This document shows, in pieces, positions 27,101-40,722 of a stretch of 64,000 nt of DNA. Below the pieces are notes generated by a model that worked only from the letters and a program-made list of their open reading frames with translations, was not told the origin of the DNA and did not search any database. Each line of letters starts with the position of its first letter. The first letter of the stretch is position 1. A program made the translations under genes and the position numbers. Where the stretch lies: assembly GCF_001039355.2 (NCBI RefSeq), contig NW_019775559.1:57963-121962 (forward strand), read 5' to 3'. This DNA comes from Lingula anatina (taxonomy: Eukaryota; Brachiopoda; Lingulata; Lingulida; Lingulidae).

Positions 27101-30100
27101 CAGAATATTCACAAAAATGAGTTGTCTTAGAAATATTTTATGATTGTCATCATAACATTGGCAATACTTAGTATTTGTCTTCTTTATATTCCATAATCTT
27201 AAATTAAAATCAATGTATGGGTTGTGCTAACATACTTCAGAAATGAGCAGGTTTAGTATATAAACAGATAATATATTGCTTAATTGTTTATAAAAAAGAC
27301 AGCATTTTGCTGTTATGTTTCATGGAGATTGAGGGTTCTGTATGAATTAATTGTTTAGAAGGAATCATATAAGACATAACCATGATATTTCAGGAAGAAA
27401 GTTCCCAGTTAGAATTGCTGAAGCAGAGAATAGTGAAGTTTCTAGGGAACTTAGGTGGTGCCACCAATGCTGCCATGGTTCAGTGTACATCTGAGGACAT
27501 TGCCAAAATAGCTGTAGCCTGGGACCAAGAGAAACACCTCAAATTTGATATGCCATTCATGGATGTAAAAGCAGCATTGTACCTAGGTACGTTCTTGTAT
27601 CAAAATCAACCACTTTATATAACTCTCTGATGTTTCTCTTTTGCAGGTTTTTGTGACAAAACCTTTTTTCAACAAACTGTAAAATAGATATGAAATAGTC
27701 AGTTTGAAATAGTCATTTTGTGATATATTGCTCTGTTAGTTTAAACCTCTATTTATCATTGCAGATCCCTTTTTGCCACGGGTGGTTGAGCTGGCCACTC
27801 TGTCCAGTGACCGCCAGACCAAAGTAGCCGCCTGTGAGCTGTTCCACTCGATGGTGTTGTACATGCTTGGTCGCAGTGTCCAGCAACCAGAGGGTCAGCA
27901 AGGCCGTCATCCTCTAGATGGACTGTATAGGAATGTCTTTCCTGCTATGCTGCAACTAGCTTGTGATGTGGAACTGGTGAGAAAAAAATGAATGTTCATT
28001 CTGTTGAAAAGAATGCCATTGCTGATTTGTGTTTTCTTAATATGTTGGGGATAGTTTTCCTTTATACTTGATTTCTGTAAACTGTTGATAATTGAGGCAT
28101 ATAAGATGAATCTCAGTATATCACTCGTTGTCGACTTGCAGGTTGCTAGGCAGCTGTTTGAACCACTCACCATGCAACTCATTCACTGGTTTACAAGAAG
28201 CAAAGTCTTTGAAAATCCAGAAACAGCAGCTTTGCTTAATGCTGTCATGGTAAGTGAACAACTCATAAATGAAAAACTAATTTTAAATGAAATGAAAACT
28301 GCTTTAAAGCAAGGGGGGCAGAATCCCTAACCAGGAGCACAGTAATAAGGCTAAATCTAGTATTAATTTGTTTTGAGTAAATAGTTAAGTCCTGACATTT
28401 TATCTTTGTATATAAGAAGACTCCAAGTACAGTTTAACTGATATGTGCTCCTAATAACTAAACATTTCTGCTTTCCTTGCTCTAAAAGTGAACATGAAAT
28501 GTGACCCAGGTGCGGTGTTGAATGCCCTGATTTTAGTGTGCATTAAATACTAGCATCTGGAAGGCTTCCAGGGCTGGGAACTTTCTAACGTTTTACAAAC
28601 TGTGCATAAAATTTCATTCCGTTGAAATGTGTTACAAGATGGTAATGAACCATCAAATTCTACATAAATTTTGCTATTAATTGATAATTTTAGGAGCTTT
28701 GCTTATCACACTTATCAATAATCAGCTGAAATCAGAGTTATTGTTTTCCAATATTTTCTCATGATGTCTGTCAAAACACTTTACGGGAATGAGATTACAT
28801 GTGTTGATTGGGGAAACTATACCTTTTTGAAATCCATTTCTGTTTTCAGGAGGGGCTTATTGATCCCAGCAATGCATCTCTGAGAGATTTCTGTGCCAGA
28901 TGTATTGAAGAATTCCTCAAATGGGCATTGAAACAAACATCACCTGCTGTAAGTTTTCAAAATACTAAAATGACATTTAAGAAAAGAGGGAAAGATTACT
29001 TCATTATATTGAATTTGTAAAAAGATTCAGTCCATTGATTATAAAATGCTATTCCATCACAGAAAGGAAAAAATTGAGAAATTATGTCAAGTCTCTGCAT
29101 GTCAAGATAGTGTTGTATGTTATGTTCAATAAAAGCATGAAGATAATTTTGTTAATATGAAAGATTAATGTGTGCCACTTTAACATGGACTTTATAGTGC
29201 AAGAAAGATTATTTGATTTTTTTTCTTTTTAGTAACTGAGTAAAAAAACCTGATATTCCCAAGTTCACGCTATTAGAATAATTTTTCTTTTTTTTTTTCA
29301 GCAACTGCGTAAAAACCCTCACATTCCTAAGTCTATCTTCAAGCGTATCTACAGTTTTGCTCTGCACCCTAGTCCATTCAGGAGACTTGGGGCAGCATTG
29401 GCCTTCAACCACATCTACAGAGTGTTCAGGTGAGACACCTTCATGAAAGATACCATGTATGCTCAATACTTTTGAATTAATTGAGAATTGGACCATTTAC
29501 ATTCGGTCAATGTTAAAGAAATTTGTAAAATTTCTTTCTGCACTCAGTTTTTCTGTCCTAATAGTAGTTTTTCAGGTCAAAAGTGGTTATATACAAAAGT
29601 AGTATTTTGGAGGAAAGCATACTTTTATCCATTGTCTTGTTTTAACAATTTTTTGCTTAATGGAAGTTTTATCTTAAAAGATAAAACTTCCATTAAGCAA
29701 AAAATTATACTTATATCATACCTATTAAAAATATTCTCATTCTTGGCAGTTAGTCAATATGCATTTGTTATATGTTTGATATGTCATTAATATATTTGAT
29801 TCAACATATTATCCTTTCTCTTTTAGAGAAGATGAGGTGCTTCTTGACATCTTCACCTTTGAAATCCTAGAGACTTTCATTGAGAGTTTGGCCATGGCAC
29901 ACCATGACGACAAGTCTTTAGGAACACAAGAACAGGGTGTCCAAGTGTTGAACCACCTTGAAAGAATCATAGTGAACAAAGCAGCTCTACTCTGCAAAGA
30001 CAGTAAAATCAGGAGAAAACCCAAGTATGTATATAATCTTCTCAATAAAAGTGCTATTTTGAATCTAATGAAATTTTTAATTTGTCATTTTGGATTTTGG

Positions 30101-33100
30101 CTATAGATTTCAAATGAGTAGAATTTGAAGTAGAATTTGATTCTGTCCTTCTGTATTTGATGATTTTTTTTAGAACCTGGAACAAAGCTACTTTAGATAT
30201 TTGTGTGCGCTGGTTGCTGAGGCAATGTGGACGACCACAAACAGAATGCAGGCACTCTTCTATGATGCTGGTGTACAAGCTGGCTCCCTGTGTCCCAGGT
30301 AATATTAATGAAAGACTGACAAACTAGATGTCACTTATATGGCATAATGGACTAGGGTTTTGATTTTTTAAAGAAATTGAGATCAAAAGTCGGTCTTATT
30401 TTATGACCAAAAATTGAGGATAAACTCTGTAGCTAGTCAACTGAAATGAAATATTTGTTGGTTTAAATTTTTGTTGTTTTTTTTTATTTTAGTGGATTAC
30501 TGCAACTGCTGATTCATTTTACATCAAAGAAGGCAATTTGAATTTTTTTTGCTTTTAATTTAGGATCAACTTTTGGTCTTAAAGTAATGGTTCAGGTGGC
30601 ACCCTGACATTTTGTTGTAGAAATATGAATTTGTAGGCAAGTATTTATTTCATTTGTATTGTGGTGTTTAAAATTTAGGATTGTTTATGTTGAATCCAAA
30701 TAACCTGAAAATTTGTAAAATCAAAATAATATTTTAAAAAATATTTAAATGATCTTTTTCAGAATTTCAGAGCGTCCAAGGTTTTTTCCAAAAGTTTTTG
30801 AAAATGGAAAGTGGTGGACCCCAGTACTTTATGGAGAGGTAGAATTGTATTGTATAGAATCTCCTTACCATCTGACATCTAGTGGAGTGAGCTGATCTTT
30901 GTTGTTCATAACTGTTGTGACTTAATCCCAAAATTGTGAATCTGACTTCACAGATTAAAAGATTTCACAGCGACTCCTATACAAAACCTAAAGTATTTCA
31001 AATACCTTATTGTGAAGCAACCCAGTAATTTTAGATAGATTTGATTTATATATATGCTTTATACTAAAGACTTGTAATGTTATATCCTAGTAGATGATAC
31101 ACTTACTTAACAAACTATGTACTATTCGTTTTGAATAATATATTATTTCAGGTTTGAAGCTTACAGATTAGGAGGGACCAGGTTTACCCTGAAGATGTGC
31201 CATACACTGGGAGATATAGGGGAGCAGTTTACAGTGAAGAATGCAGTTCTCTGGTATGACATGGTGCTGGCTGCCCTGGAATGCTACAAATGGACCTTTG
31301 ATACTAACCTACTGAGACCAGAAGATGTTTTCACAGGTAGGTTGCCGCTATTTTGTGTGCATGGTCATTACATGGCTATGCTATTCACTGCAATAGTATA
31401 TCCTATTGTTCCTGTCCTGGTTCATTTTCTTTTACAAGTTTAATCATCAATTTAGTCAGTAATTGTTGTTATAGTGTGCTTATTAGAAACATTTCACCAT
31501 GACTCAAAAATGTACATATTACCTTGACACAAAAATGTACATATTACCTTGACACAAAAATGTACATATTACCTTGACACAAAAATGTACATATTACCTT
31601 GTGTAAATACACATTATCAGCATGATTTTGCAGTAACTAATTGTATAAATTTATCATAACCAACATTTACATATTATTCAAATTGAGTAGAATATGTTGT
31701 CATTGGCTTTCTACAGGTGGGCATTCGTCCTGTATTTACCTTGTGCTAAGTCATTTCCTCTCCAGTCTGGCCTTGAAGGACATAGAGGCGGCTGCAGACT
31801 TGTTTACCAAAGGATTGGACAGAAAAATTTTTACACCATGGGAAGTAGAGGAGTACAATAGGTACAGTAACTGAACTGATCCCATAAAGATGACAAAAAA
31901 TGTTTAAGTATTTAAAAATACCTAGAATTTTTTAAAATTTTGTACATGAACAAAACATGTAGACTTTGTCTCTGGCAACTACCTCCCTTCTCTCATTTGC
32001 AATGTTCTCTTCAGGAAAGTGCTTTTTCAAATAGTTCTGTAAAATATCTTGTTTTGTATTTTTTTGGTGGGTTTTTGTATTGCATTGAGGGATCTCTACT
32101 TCACTCATTCACTGTGATTTGTTGAAAATATCATACATTTATCACAGACACTTGATTTTATGATATTCATTTCAGGTCTAAATGTACAGTGATAGTCCAT
32201 TTGTTGGATTTCCTGTGTAGCACCATCTCAAAATCTGGGAGTCATTTGGAACAGGTTTGTGAAATAGGCAATCAAAGCTATTTTTTAACCTTTTACCCTA
32301 TCTACAGGAATAAGAAATATCTTTAAATGGATTTAGAAATCTTAAGGTTATATGTATATAATATTAACTCCTCACTGACTATGAAATAGATTATCATGAA
32401 TTTAACAATTATTGTTCCCTGCTTTTCTCATCCCTTGTATTTTTGGAAGTGGGCATAATCCATATTTGTAGGTTGACCTGCCTGTTTATTTTCAATGTGA
32501 TCTTTAAAATTGTTGAAATGAAATGTTGAATTAAATAGTGTGGTTCTTTTCTCACAGGTGGTTCCCAGTAACATATGGTGCCCAGACCTTTGGATATTGA
32601 TCTGTGACTGTGTATTGAATCCAAGTGCTCTGGGGTTCAACATGGGGGATGTGGAGGTGATGATGAAATTGCCAGAACAGGTCAGTCACATTCATAGCTC
32701 TTATAGCTTGTAGATTAACTGTATCATTGTTAGACTTGTCAATAACTTTTTAATTATTTGTATGAGAAAAAGTTAGCATATACAAAATGAAAAAAAATTG
32801 TTGTCATAAGATGAAGCATTTCCATAAAAATGTCTTCTCTTTTTTCATTATGCCAACAAATTTCATGAGTTTTTAATTTTCATTTACTCTTGCAGTGACT
32901 TAATACTATAAATTTTAAAACTTAATTTAATTTGAACTGGTTCTGGGCCTCTCATTTGTAGTAGATTTACACTTAAGAAAAATTATTTACTTCTTGTATA
33001 TTAAATCTAAAAATATCTATATTTATTGAAGATGGAACAGGTTCTGAGAATATTCAGCCGCTACCTTCCTCCCAAGGCATTAGACATGTTTAGGAGGACT

Positions 33101-34961
33101 TTGAAGTCTAAATTAGACTCGGGGTGAGTAAACCAAATTCTCATCATCAGCTCTAATGTAGTTGATTGCACTAGTAGGTCTCTTGTTGTCATTAGTCTTG
33201 GTAAATGTGTTTTTTTTTTACAGTAGTAACAAATACAGATCCAGAACATATCAAATAATTGTAATTATCCATTTGTCCAGCTCTTACAACCTTCTGAAGA
33301 AATTGCCACACATACTGTCTGGTCCAAGTGAAGACCACATGACAGATAGCCACCTGGTGGCAGGATATCAGCTGTTGCACAAGACAGATTTTCTTCTGCC
33401 AGCTCTTAAAGATGGAGGACATTCAGCAGAAAATGTTTCAAACAATTTATTACAGACTTTGTTTCAGGTAATGTGTGTTCCTTTATTGGTTTAAATGATT
33501 ATTCTCAATCATAATTTATGATGAAAGTTTTCAAGAGAAAATATTATTTATACTTGAATGGGCAGAAATATGCAAATGGCTGCATGTGCAAGTGGATCTA
33601 AATTTAAATGCTCGTGTATTAATTATTCAATGACAGGCAGTTTCAGAAGAGGATCAGTTCAGGTTGCTGGAATGTAGCCCTTCCACACTGGAGCTGTCCA
33701 GGAAGCTGTTGGAGCTTGCTTGTAGCATGACAGATAAGGTTAGAATATACATGGATGATACGTTGACCCAGTTTCATGATGAATTTATGTACAAATCAGG
33801 ATATTAACTTTAAGTTCTTTTCAAGTTTGAATTATATTCTATATAAAATCAGAATATGTTGTTATTGACTAAAATAAAGTAACTATCGATATATATTTTC
33901 CATTTGACCACACACCTTTTACGTGATATTTGTAGTTTTCATTTCCCTCTTGCAGCCAGCCCAGATTCTTGGTGCCATATTGAGCAAGACCAAAACCAAA
34001 AATCAAAACAGTTCACAGAATTTCTATGCAATGTTTCAAAGTACCATTAATTTGTATCTGATGAAAGAAGCCAAATATTTCATCCCAGAGTTGGTAAACT
34101 ATGCATCCAAAGAGTCCAGTGTTGTGTCCAGTGTCCTGTCCAGTTTGTTGGAACAAATTAGCAGGGACAGGCAGCTTAGAGGGGGGTAAGTCAGAGAGTC
34201 AAGAGTGGCATTTTTAAAGGCAAAGTATTTGGGTAGAAAACTCATCATTCTAATCAAATGCCCAATTTGAATGCCTCTTTTTCAATTCATTCAGAATTTT
34301 TTTTTTGTCTAAATGTTTTTTATGTTTTGTGTCATGGAAATAATTTCAAAATTACTTATAAACATGCTGCTTTACAAAGATGATGAGAATGTGATTTCAC
34401 GAAATTTCTATCAAGATGAATTTATATATAATTACAGAGAAGGCAAGACTGTGGTGGATGTGGTACTGTCTTGCTGGTCACAGTTACAGTTACAGCAATG
34501 GTGGGCCCCTGACAGTCCACAGGAAGTCAAAATGTCTGCACTGAACTTGCTGAGAAAGATGCTTCTAATCAATGGCAAGGTATAAAAGAATTATAACACA
34601 AGTGTAAAGAGCTAAACACAAGTGAAATCTCTGCACAAGCTCTACAAGGTTTTGACTATCTGTCTGTTAGGCTGATTCATTTATTGGTGCAACAATCAGA
34701 AACAATAATGTCAGCTACTATGCTTTGTTTTAATTGTGCAAATACCAGTATGCTTGGAATCTGTATCTAGTGTTTGTTTTTTAACTGAAAATTGGTTGCT
34801 GTGAGTTTACATTATATTATAATTATTATTTATTATTTATTTTTGTTAAACACTAACTAAGAAACCATGAGGGGGAACTTTTATCAAAGAAGAAAGTCAA
34901 AATTTGGATTATAAGATTATTTGAGTTGTTTGTATATATTTGATAATTAATTTAACAAAAA

Positions 34962-35012
<51 letters not shown>

Positions 35013-38000
35013 CCAAAATAAATGATTCAGTTATATTATTTTTCACCAACTCAAGGTAGTCTCAGATCCCACACACCCATCTTTCTCCTGTGTGTTCTCC
35101 ATGTACCAGAGTATGCTAACTGACACCAAGAGCTCACTGCTTTTTAAGGTAAGTTGTATTAAATTGATAAGAAATTCATGTCCACTGTTCTGTTAGAGAA
35201 GTAAGCTAAAGCCTATCCAAAGACATGCGTTGTTCAGTTTTTGCTAAGTCACAACATTCCAAAGCCAGTTTTGAAAAATTAATTTTTTATAATTAAAAAT
35301 GAAAGTGGTTTTGATGAAAATTCTGACTTTCTTTTTGAAGACACACTGTGCAAAAGGCTCTGTTAAATTTCCCTGAAATTCTAATTTTCTTATTCTTTGA
35401 AATATGAAAAAGAATGGATCTCTTCTTACTGTTTCAGTGCAAAGTCCTTGATCTTCTTGTGTTCTTTGCCAAATTGCCAGAAAAAGAAACACAGCAACTC
35501 AAGTAAGTGCTTAATAATAATAATAATAATCATCATCATCTGACATTTATTATTTTATGAAGTGTTAATCTTTCGTGTTGAAATGATTTAATAGTTGTAA
35601 CTCTTGATTTAAAAACTCATATTACATTGTATTGGATATTTCTATTGCCCAGAGAATTCTTAAAACTCCTTTGTAGTGTATGTTTGTGAACTTTACTGTG
35701 ATTCTTACACAATTTTTACAAAAATATGACCAGGAATTTATGCACTAAATAATCAATGATAGTGATAAAACAATTATTTTGAAATTCATAAATTTTCGAA
35801 AGCATTATTATCTGGTTATCATCTATGAAAAGATTTTAAAGTTTGATAGCTTTGGTTTAAGTATTTGTGTTTACCAACTGTAAAAAAGCTTCTAATGTAA
35901 TAAATTAATTTTTCACTTCTGCAGAGCTTGTTTGGACAGAATCGTTGCAGACCACTTCCCTCTGAGGAGTTCTGAATATGCAGTGGGCAGCCCCAAATAT
36001 CAAGAATATATCATGGCTCTGAGCAAAGTAATTCAAGATCTTTCAGTCACATTGGGCCAGTTTGGGTACCTGTTATTGTGCACCTGACTTCAGCTCTTTC
36101 AAAAGCTCTGGAGTCAATGCACCCAAATGTAAAACCACCATGTATTGTTAGGTTCAAATTTGGTGAATAATAAAGCTGGGTATTTGAAAAGGTTGAAATT
36201 TTAATTTTGAAATCATGTTTTAATTTGGTACCTGTACATTCAAACCAAAATATTTACTATAGATATTAGTTTTAGGTAAGTGATGATTAAACATCTTTTT
36301 TATTTGTCACAGATATAGTAAAGAAAATGTATTTTTGCAGATTTTATCTGCACTGGAGCTATCAGGCAGTCTGATGTTGTTGGAGCTATTGATCAGCATT
36401 ATGTGCAGGGAAAAGAATCATGTCTATGAAGACAGAATGCAAGAGTCGCTTGTGACTTTCATCAGAAGGTAAAAGGAATAAAAGAACTTGGTTTAAGTAT
36501 GGCTGCTAAGAGGTTTCATGTTTTTGTTTTCCATTTGGTGAAATTTTTTAAATGATATCCCAGCAACTTTATGTCAAGGATGTCAGTTGTTCATCTTGAT
36601 TGACAGTCTTCCATCCTTACTGAAAATTTTACAAGAAGTATTTGAAAAGCATATCATCAATTTCAGTTGACTTTAGTAGAAATCCAGTTTTGTAATACTC
36701 TTAAACCTGTCCTTATCTTCCCATTTATCTTGGTTTTTAGAAATTACAAGTGTTTTATGAATTTTCAAAGAATTTCCTGTTATTTATGAAATTTTGATAA
36801 GATTTAGTTAAAATTACTTTAGCATTTATTATATTTCTCATTGCAGGCTTCCTACAGGCCATCAGAAGGCTGCTCTAGATGTTCCCTTCAATATATTTAC
36901 CAAAGAAGGTTTATTTCCCAATGAAATCCGTCGTTCAACATTAAGCCGTGTGTGTGTACCACTGTTGAGATTGTGTCACCAGTCTTCTCTTAGTGAGTTC
37001 TATGTGGACCACATCAAATTCATCACAGATACTCTGAGTGCAAAACTGTCCAAGGTAGGCTAGAGAAGTGTTCTGTGAAAACATCTGAAAAATATTAAAC
37101 AAATTTAAATTAAATTATTCCTTTTCTCTATTTCTTGCTTACAAATGCAAACATGCACCATGCGTGCACACACCTATGCTTGCACACACACATGCACGCA
37201 CGCACGCACAAAAACACACTTTGCTAACCCACCAAACATGTAGTAAGTATGTAGATAGAAGACAGAAAAATGACTATTTTCTCAATTGTAAATTGCCATT
37301 TACACTGCTGGCACACATAACTACCTTTCATAAAGATGTCCTCTTTTTCAGAGTTCAGAGAGTGAAATAGAAAGACAGCTCACATTAAAACTTTGCTGCT
37401 TTGAACTGGTGGAAGTCATGTACTCCAGCTTCCCCAAAGAGGAGGTGAACAGCAAAAATTCAAAGATCAATCTGAAATATTGTGGTGGAAAGGTTGAAAC
37501 TGGGAAGGAGATGACAACAGCAGTTACCAAGTAAGCTATAATGGTATAATTAAGTATTTAATTTCTTAAGTTTTATTATACTTCTCTTTGGTCAAGGGAT
37601 ATTGGACACCAGTGTTAGTTTTTTCCCATCAGGGCAGCACATGAGGCTAAAAAGGAGGATGTGAGAGGAGAAAAGAGGCTTCCTGAACTGAGGAGACAGT
37701 ACCACTGTGCAGCTTACAATGCTCTCATGGCCATTATCACCTGCACTCAGACTGAAATGAAGTTTTACACTGGACTTCTCTTCAAAGAGGATCTTGCTAA
37801 GGTATTCCTGGCGTATTAAATGTTGTCAAATAAATTCAAATTCTACAAAAAAAGGCACACACAGAATAATGTACATGTGGCTAAACTGAATGATATACAA
37901 AGTACATGCATTTTTTTTCATTTTTAATTTGCCATTTATTGTGATGCTTTGTTGTTTATTATGATATTTATTATGATATTTAACCATGTTTAAACTATTT

Positions 38001-40722
38001 GCCTGAGTCTTTTGTCAGATTTTGTATTTTTGATATTTGTATGTATCTCATATTCAGTAACTGGTTATATACATTCTTTGTGATTGAGTCTTTTGAATGA
38101 TTTTTTCAGGGTGATTTTCTTTTGGACAACATAGTGGACCAAAACAGAAAGTACTTATTTGAAATAGAGATTACGGTAAGTACGCACAACTGTGAAGTAT
38201 GTAGAAGAATTAATTCAAGTCAAAATTATATCAGTTATATTTTATGTACTTTAGTTTTGATGCTGGTATCTCTGTTGACAGAAAAAGATTGTGAAAAAGT
38301 TATCATTTTCCCTGTTATCAGTCTTTGCCACAGCGCAAGAAGAGGTTTGTGTCAATCAGAAGTGAAGCAGGAGCCCAGGGGGATGGGAATTCCCAGGATT
38401 CCCCAGAGTCTTCTGTCCATTACCTGGCCTCCCAGTACCTTGCTGACAGTAGTCTCAGTGAGGACGTCTCTGCTTATGACTACTCTGGATCATTACAGGT
38501 AAGTCTTTTCTATTATGTATTTTTACAATTTATTGATTTATAGTGTTTCTTTTTTGTTACTCCATTTAAGGATGCTAATGTTGTATGGTGGACTTATGCT
38601 TCTCCAGTTTGAAATCGGTTATGTTGTGCACTGATTTATATATTATGTACTAATCCATTTATAATAATATATTAAAAAGCCTAAAAATTTGTGATTCTCC
38701 ATTTTTTGCCTTGTTTTTCAGGGGGAGAGGAGTGAGCCTGTGCCACCTAGAACAAGACAGAGGGCAGTATCTGAGGTATGTATGTGATCACTCTCCCACG
38801 TATATGGGATTGTTCAAAGATCTGTGTCTGTCTGTCTCTTTTTTTTCAAAGTAAGTGGTGTCAAAAGAGCATTGTCATACTTTTTCCTGAAGTACAAATT
38901 ATATAATCCTGACATATAGTGTATTTTTTTTTATTAAAAATGAATTGTCAGCCTCAAATAGTCTGACCAACTAACCATGTTTATTATTATATATATATAT
39001 ATGACCCTTTTACATTATTTTATTAGTCAGTTACAGAACTTGTTTTCCTTGACATAAAAATGACCTAGTTGTGTACCTGCAGGAAGCAGCAGTGCCTGCA
39101 GAAGCAGACTATGAAGAGATAGAAATGGATGAGCTGAATCAACATGAATGTATGACTGCCATGACTGCATTGCTGAAACACATGCAAAGGAACAAGATCA
39201 CACCAGATGTGGTAGGTTCATAAATAATTATTATATGATAAATTAAGATAATATCAAAAACTTTAAATCCCTTAAAAACAGTGCTTTAAATGCACATAAT
39301 ATGAGGAATTGCAAAGAGTTGGCAACTTTGTGTTTTGTCCTCTTGTTTTTGTAACCCTTTCTCTACATCCACTGCAGGTGTCCAGTCCTCCAGATGTACC
39401 TCCCTGGATGAAGTATCTGCGTGACAAGATGAACTCTACCACCACACACATTAATGTCAAACTGTTCATTGCAAAGTTGATTCTCAATGCAGAAAAAGTA
39501 AGCAATTAAAAAAAAAAATTAATTTTTCTTTTAATTTTCTATCCCAAATATCAGATGTGTTGCAAAGTATTTGCTAAAGCTAGAATTTAATTTTGCTGTG
39601 TGAAATAGTATGATTTTTAAACTGGTAATTGTTTATTTCTGGAGAAAATACTAATTTATACTATGACACAATATTCTAGATTCTAACAATGTGACTGTCA
39701 ACATTTTTTTTCAGTAATCTATGCCTGCCTATGCTTCGGGATATGAATTTTTCTCTTTAAATCCCATTCACCTGTTGTTTTAATCTATGGCCAATTTTCA
39801 CATGATTTATTATAGGTATTTGCACCATATGCAAAGTTTTGGCTGGGTCCACTGGTCCAGCTGATAGTGAGGGATATGCCGGATGAAGGCCTGAACTATT
39901 TTGTTGTGGATATTATGGTCACTGTATTATCCTGGTCTAGTGTGGCTGTACCACAGGTAAGAAAGGTGAAGATTGGGGTTAGACCATGATGACCTGAATA
40001 ATTATATACTTGTTGATTATAAAAAATGTGAATGGTCTAAAATATGACTCACACATGGGATATGAGCACACATCCACCATGTGTATGCAAGGGTAAATTA
40101 TATGTATGTAATTCTAGGACACTGCAATTGACAGGGCTATGGCAAGCCGGCTTGTTGAGTTTGTAGTGAGGAATGTTAACCATGACACCAGGCAGATATT
40201 CAGAAGAAACCTTGAGCTTCTGAAAACCTTGGTGGAGTGCTGGAAGGGCAGATTTGATATGCCAACAAAGTAAACAGTTTCTCCTTCTTTATAAAAACTC
40301 AGTATGGGATGAATTTCAAAAAGTCCAATCATATGAAATGCTGTGGCAGATGATTTGAAGTAAATTATATCCCTTGTGTTTTTGAAGTCTTAAAAACCTG
40401 ATGCACTTAATAAAATCTGTGCTTTGACTGATCGCCAAACAAGAACCATTGAAAACTCATGCATTTATGTTTGTTTTTATTATGTTAGCAGATTCTGAAT
40501 GGCAGAAAAGAAGTAACAGTGTTGACTAGAACTTTAAAATATTTGTATAACTGATATCGGAATACATATCAGTATCTTTATTCATTTCAGAACCATCTAT
40601 GACAACTTCAGTGACCGTGACCCCAAGAGCAAAACCAACACAGCAGGCGTGCAGATGGTTGGAGTATTTCTGGCCAATAAACTGCCAGCTTACTCTTATA
40701 CTTCTGAGGTTGACAGGGAAAA
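15144..40722 (+). CDS. PRKDC: DNA-dependent protein kinase catalytic subunit, N-terminal HEAT portion (55 exons; 3' part absent)
   Basis: DNA-PKcs is the giant nuclear PI3K-like kinase recruited by Ku to double-strand breaks in non-homologous end joining. Fifty-five exons join in phase to about 2,294 codons that follow vertebrate DNA-PKcs collinearly. Diagnostic blocks include [50 protein letters not shown]-like [40 protein letters not shown] and LVECWK. The start ATG at 15144 (MAGNLQDLL) aligns with the known N-terminus. Visible coding ends at a GTAAGG donor (40723) inside the M-HEAT region; the ABCDE phosphorylation cluster, FAT, kinase and FATC domains are not found. Reading through the last donor gives an immediate TAA. 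Either the gene continues past the window around SMARCE1, the assembly is misjoined, or the locus is truncated. Confidence 0.95.
15602..15853. repeat. 36-bp minisatellite in PRKDC intron 1, about 7 units
   Basis: Degenerate units of the form CAGTGAATATACACTCCAGA followed by TCCTCTCCATCTTTCC. The 36-bp period is a multiple of three, which explains the open frame of repeated Ser-Ile-Phe-Pro-Ser peptides; it is not taken as coding. Confidence 0.85.
17757..18142 (+). other. PRKDC: GC-AG intron of PRKDC (intron 6)
   Basis: The donor reads GAG|GCAAGT and the acceptor TTTTTTTAG|ATG. The conserved protein (LCVRTLQAE then MNKKTG) and phase 0 fix the junction, and no GT at this place preserves the reading frame. 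Apart from T to C at position 2 the donor is near-consensus, as is typical of GC-AG introns. Confidence 0.85.
19734..21348. mobile_element. 1.6-kb non-autonomous hAT-like DNA transposon in PRKDC intron 11
   Basis: The termini are perfect 13-bp inverted repeats: CAGTGTATGAAAT at 19734 and ATTTCATACACTG ending at 21348. They are flanked by the direct repeat CTACTAC(CAG) at 19727 and 21349. The CAGTG ends and a 7-8 bp duplication fit the hAT superfamily. Subterminal regions carry GC-rich palindromic motifs (GCCAGCCCG..CGGGCGGGTAA). No intact transposase is visible. Confidence 0.75.
23235..23270. repeat. (AATTGATAT)4 tandem repeat
   Basis: Four 9-bp units in PRKDC intron 15. Confidence 0.85.
29213..29268. 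repeat. Decayed duplicate of the exon 28 acceptor and exon start
   Basis: A polypyrimidine tract plus AG at 29231-29232 is followed by a copy (29233-29263) of the first 27-29 bases of exon 28, with a few differences. The real exon starts at 29302, about 70 bp downstream. Used in phase, the upper copy would begin with TAA. Confidence 0.6.
29647..29706. repeat. Perfect 60-bp palindrome in PRKDC intron 28
   Basis: The 29-bp arms (29647-29675 and 29678-29706) are exactly complementary around a 2-base centre (AA). The left arm begins AATTTTTTGCTTAATGGAAG. It would form a long hairpin in DNA or pre-mRNA. Confidence 0.95.
31511..31600. repeat. 25-bp tandem repeat, 3.6 near-identical copies
   Basis: The unit TGTACATATTACCTTGACAC plus AAAAA is repeated without visible divergence in PRKDC intron 32, suggesting a young or polymorphic minisatellite. 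Confidence 0.92.
34957..35011. repeat. (AAAT)n microsatellite
   Basis: About 13 tetranucleotide units in PRKDC intron 40. Confidence 0.93.
35056..40722 (+). other. PRKDC: PRKDC exons 41-55 (residues about 1657-2294, M-HEAT)
   Basis: Exons: 35056-35148, 35438-35502, 35925-36027, 36341-36468, 36847-37054, 37352-37530, 37633-37801, 38110-38175, 38322-38498, 38722-38775, 39083-39211, 39378-39497, 39816-39956, 40118-40269, 40591-40722. Exon 49 holds a Ser-rich segment in the position of the PQR phosphorylation region of vertebrates, including Ser-Gln dipeptides ([13 protein letters not shown]). No exon matching the following vertebrate segment was found between 40723 and 45490. Confidence 0.86.
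37140..37218. repeat. CA/CACG-rich simple repeat
   Basis: Degenerate CACACA/GCACGCAC tract in PRKDC intron 45. Confidence 0.7.

Larger units (their letters stand above)
26117..34579 (+). other. PRKDC: PRKDC exons 21-40 (residues about 719-1656)
   Basis: Exons: 26117-26236, 26511-26670, 26797-26906, 27394-27586, 27765-27976, 28142-28249, 28850-28948, 29302-29429, 29827-30024, 30174-30298, 30763-30838, 31152-31336, 31717-31861, 32176-32254, 32558-32680, 33032-33123, 33281-33467, 33637-33738, 33956-34185, 34438-34579. Conservation is strongest in exons 24-29. Exon 36 has a weak acceptor (TTATTGAAG, no long pyrimidine tract), but its phase and its similarity support it. Confidence 0.86.
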
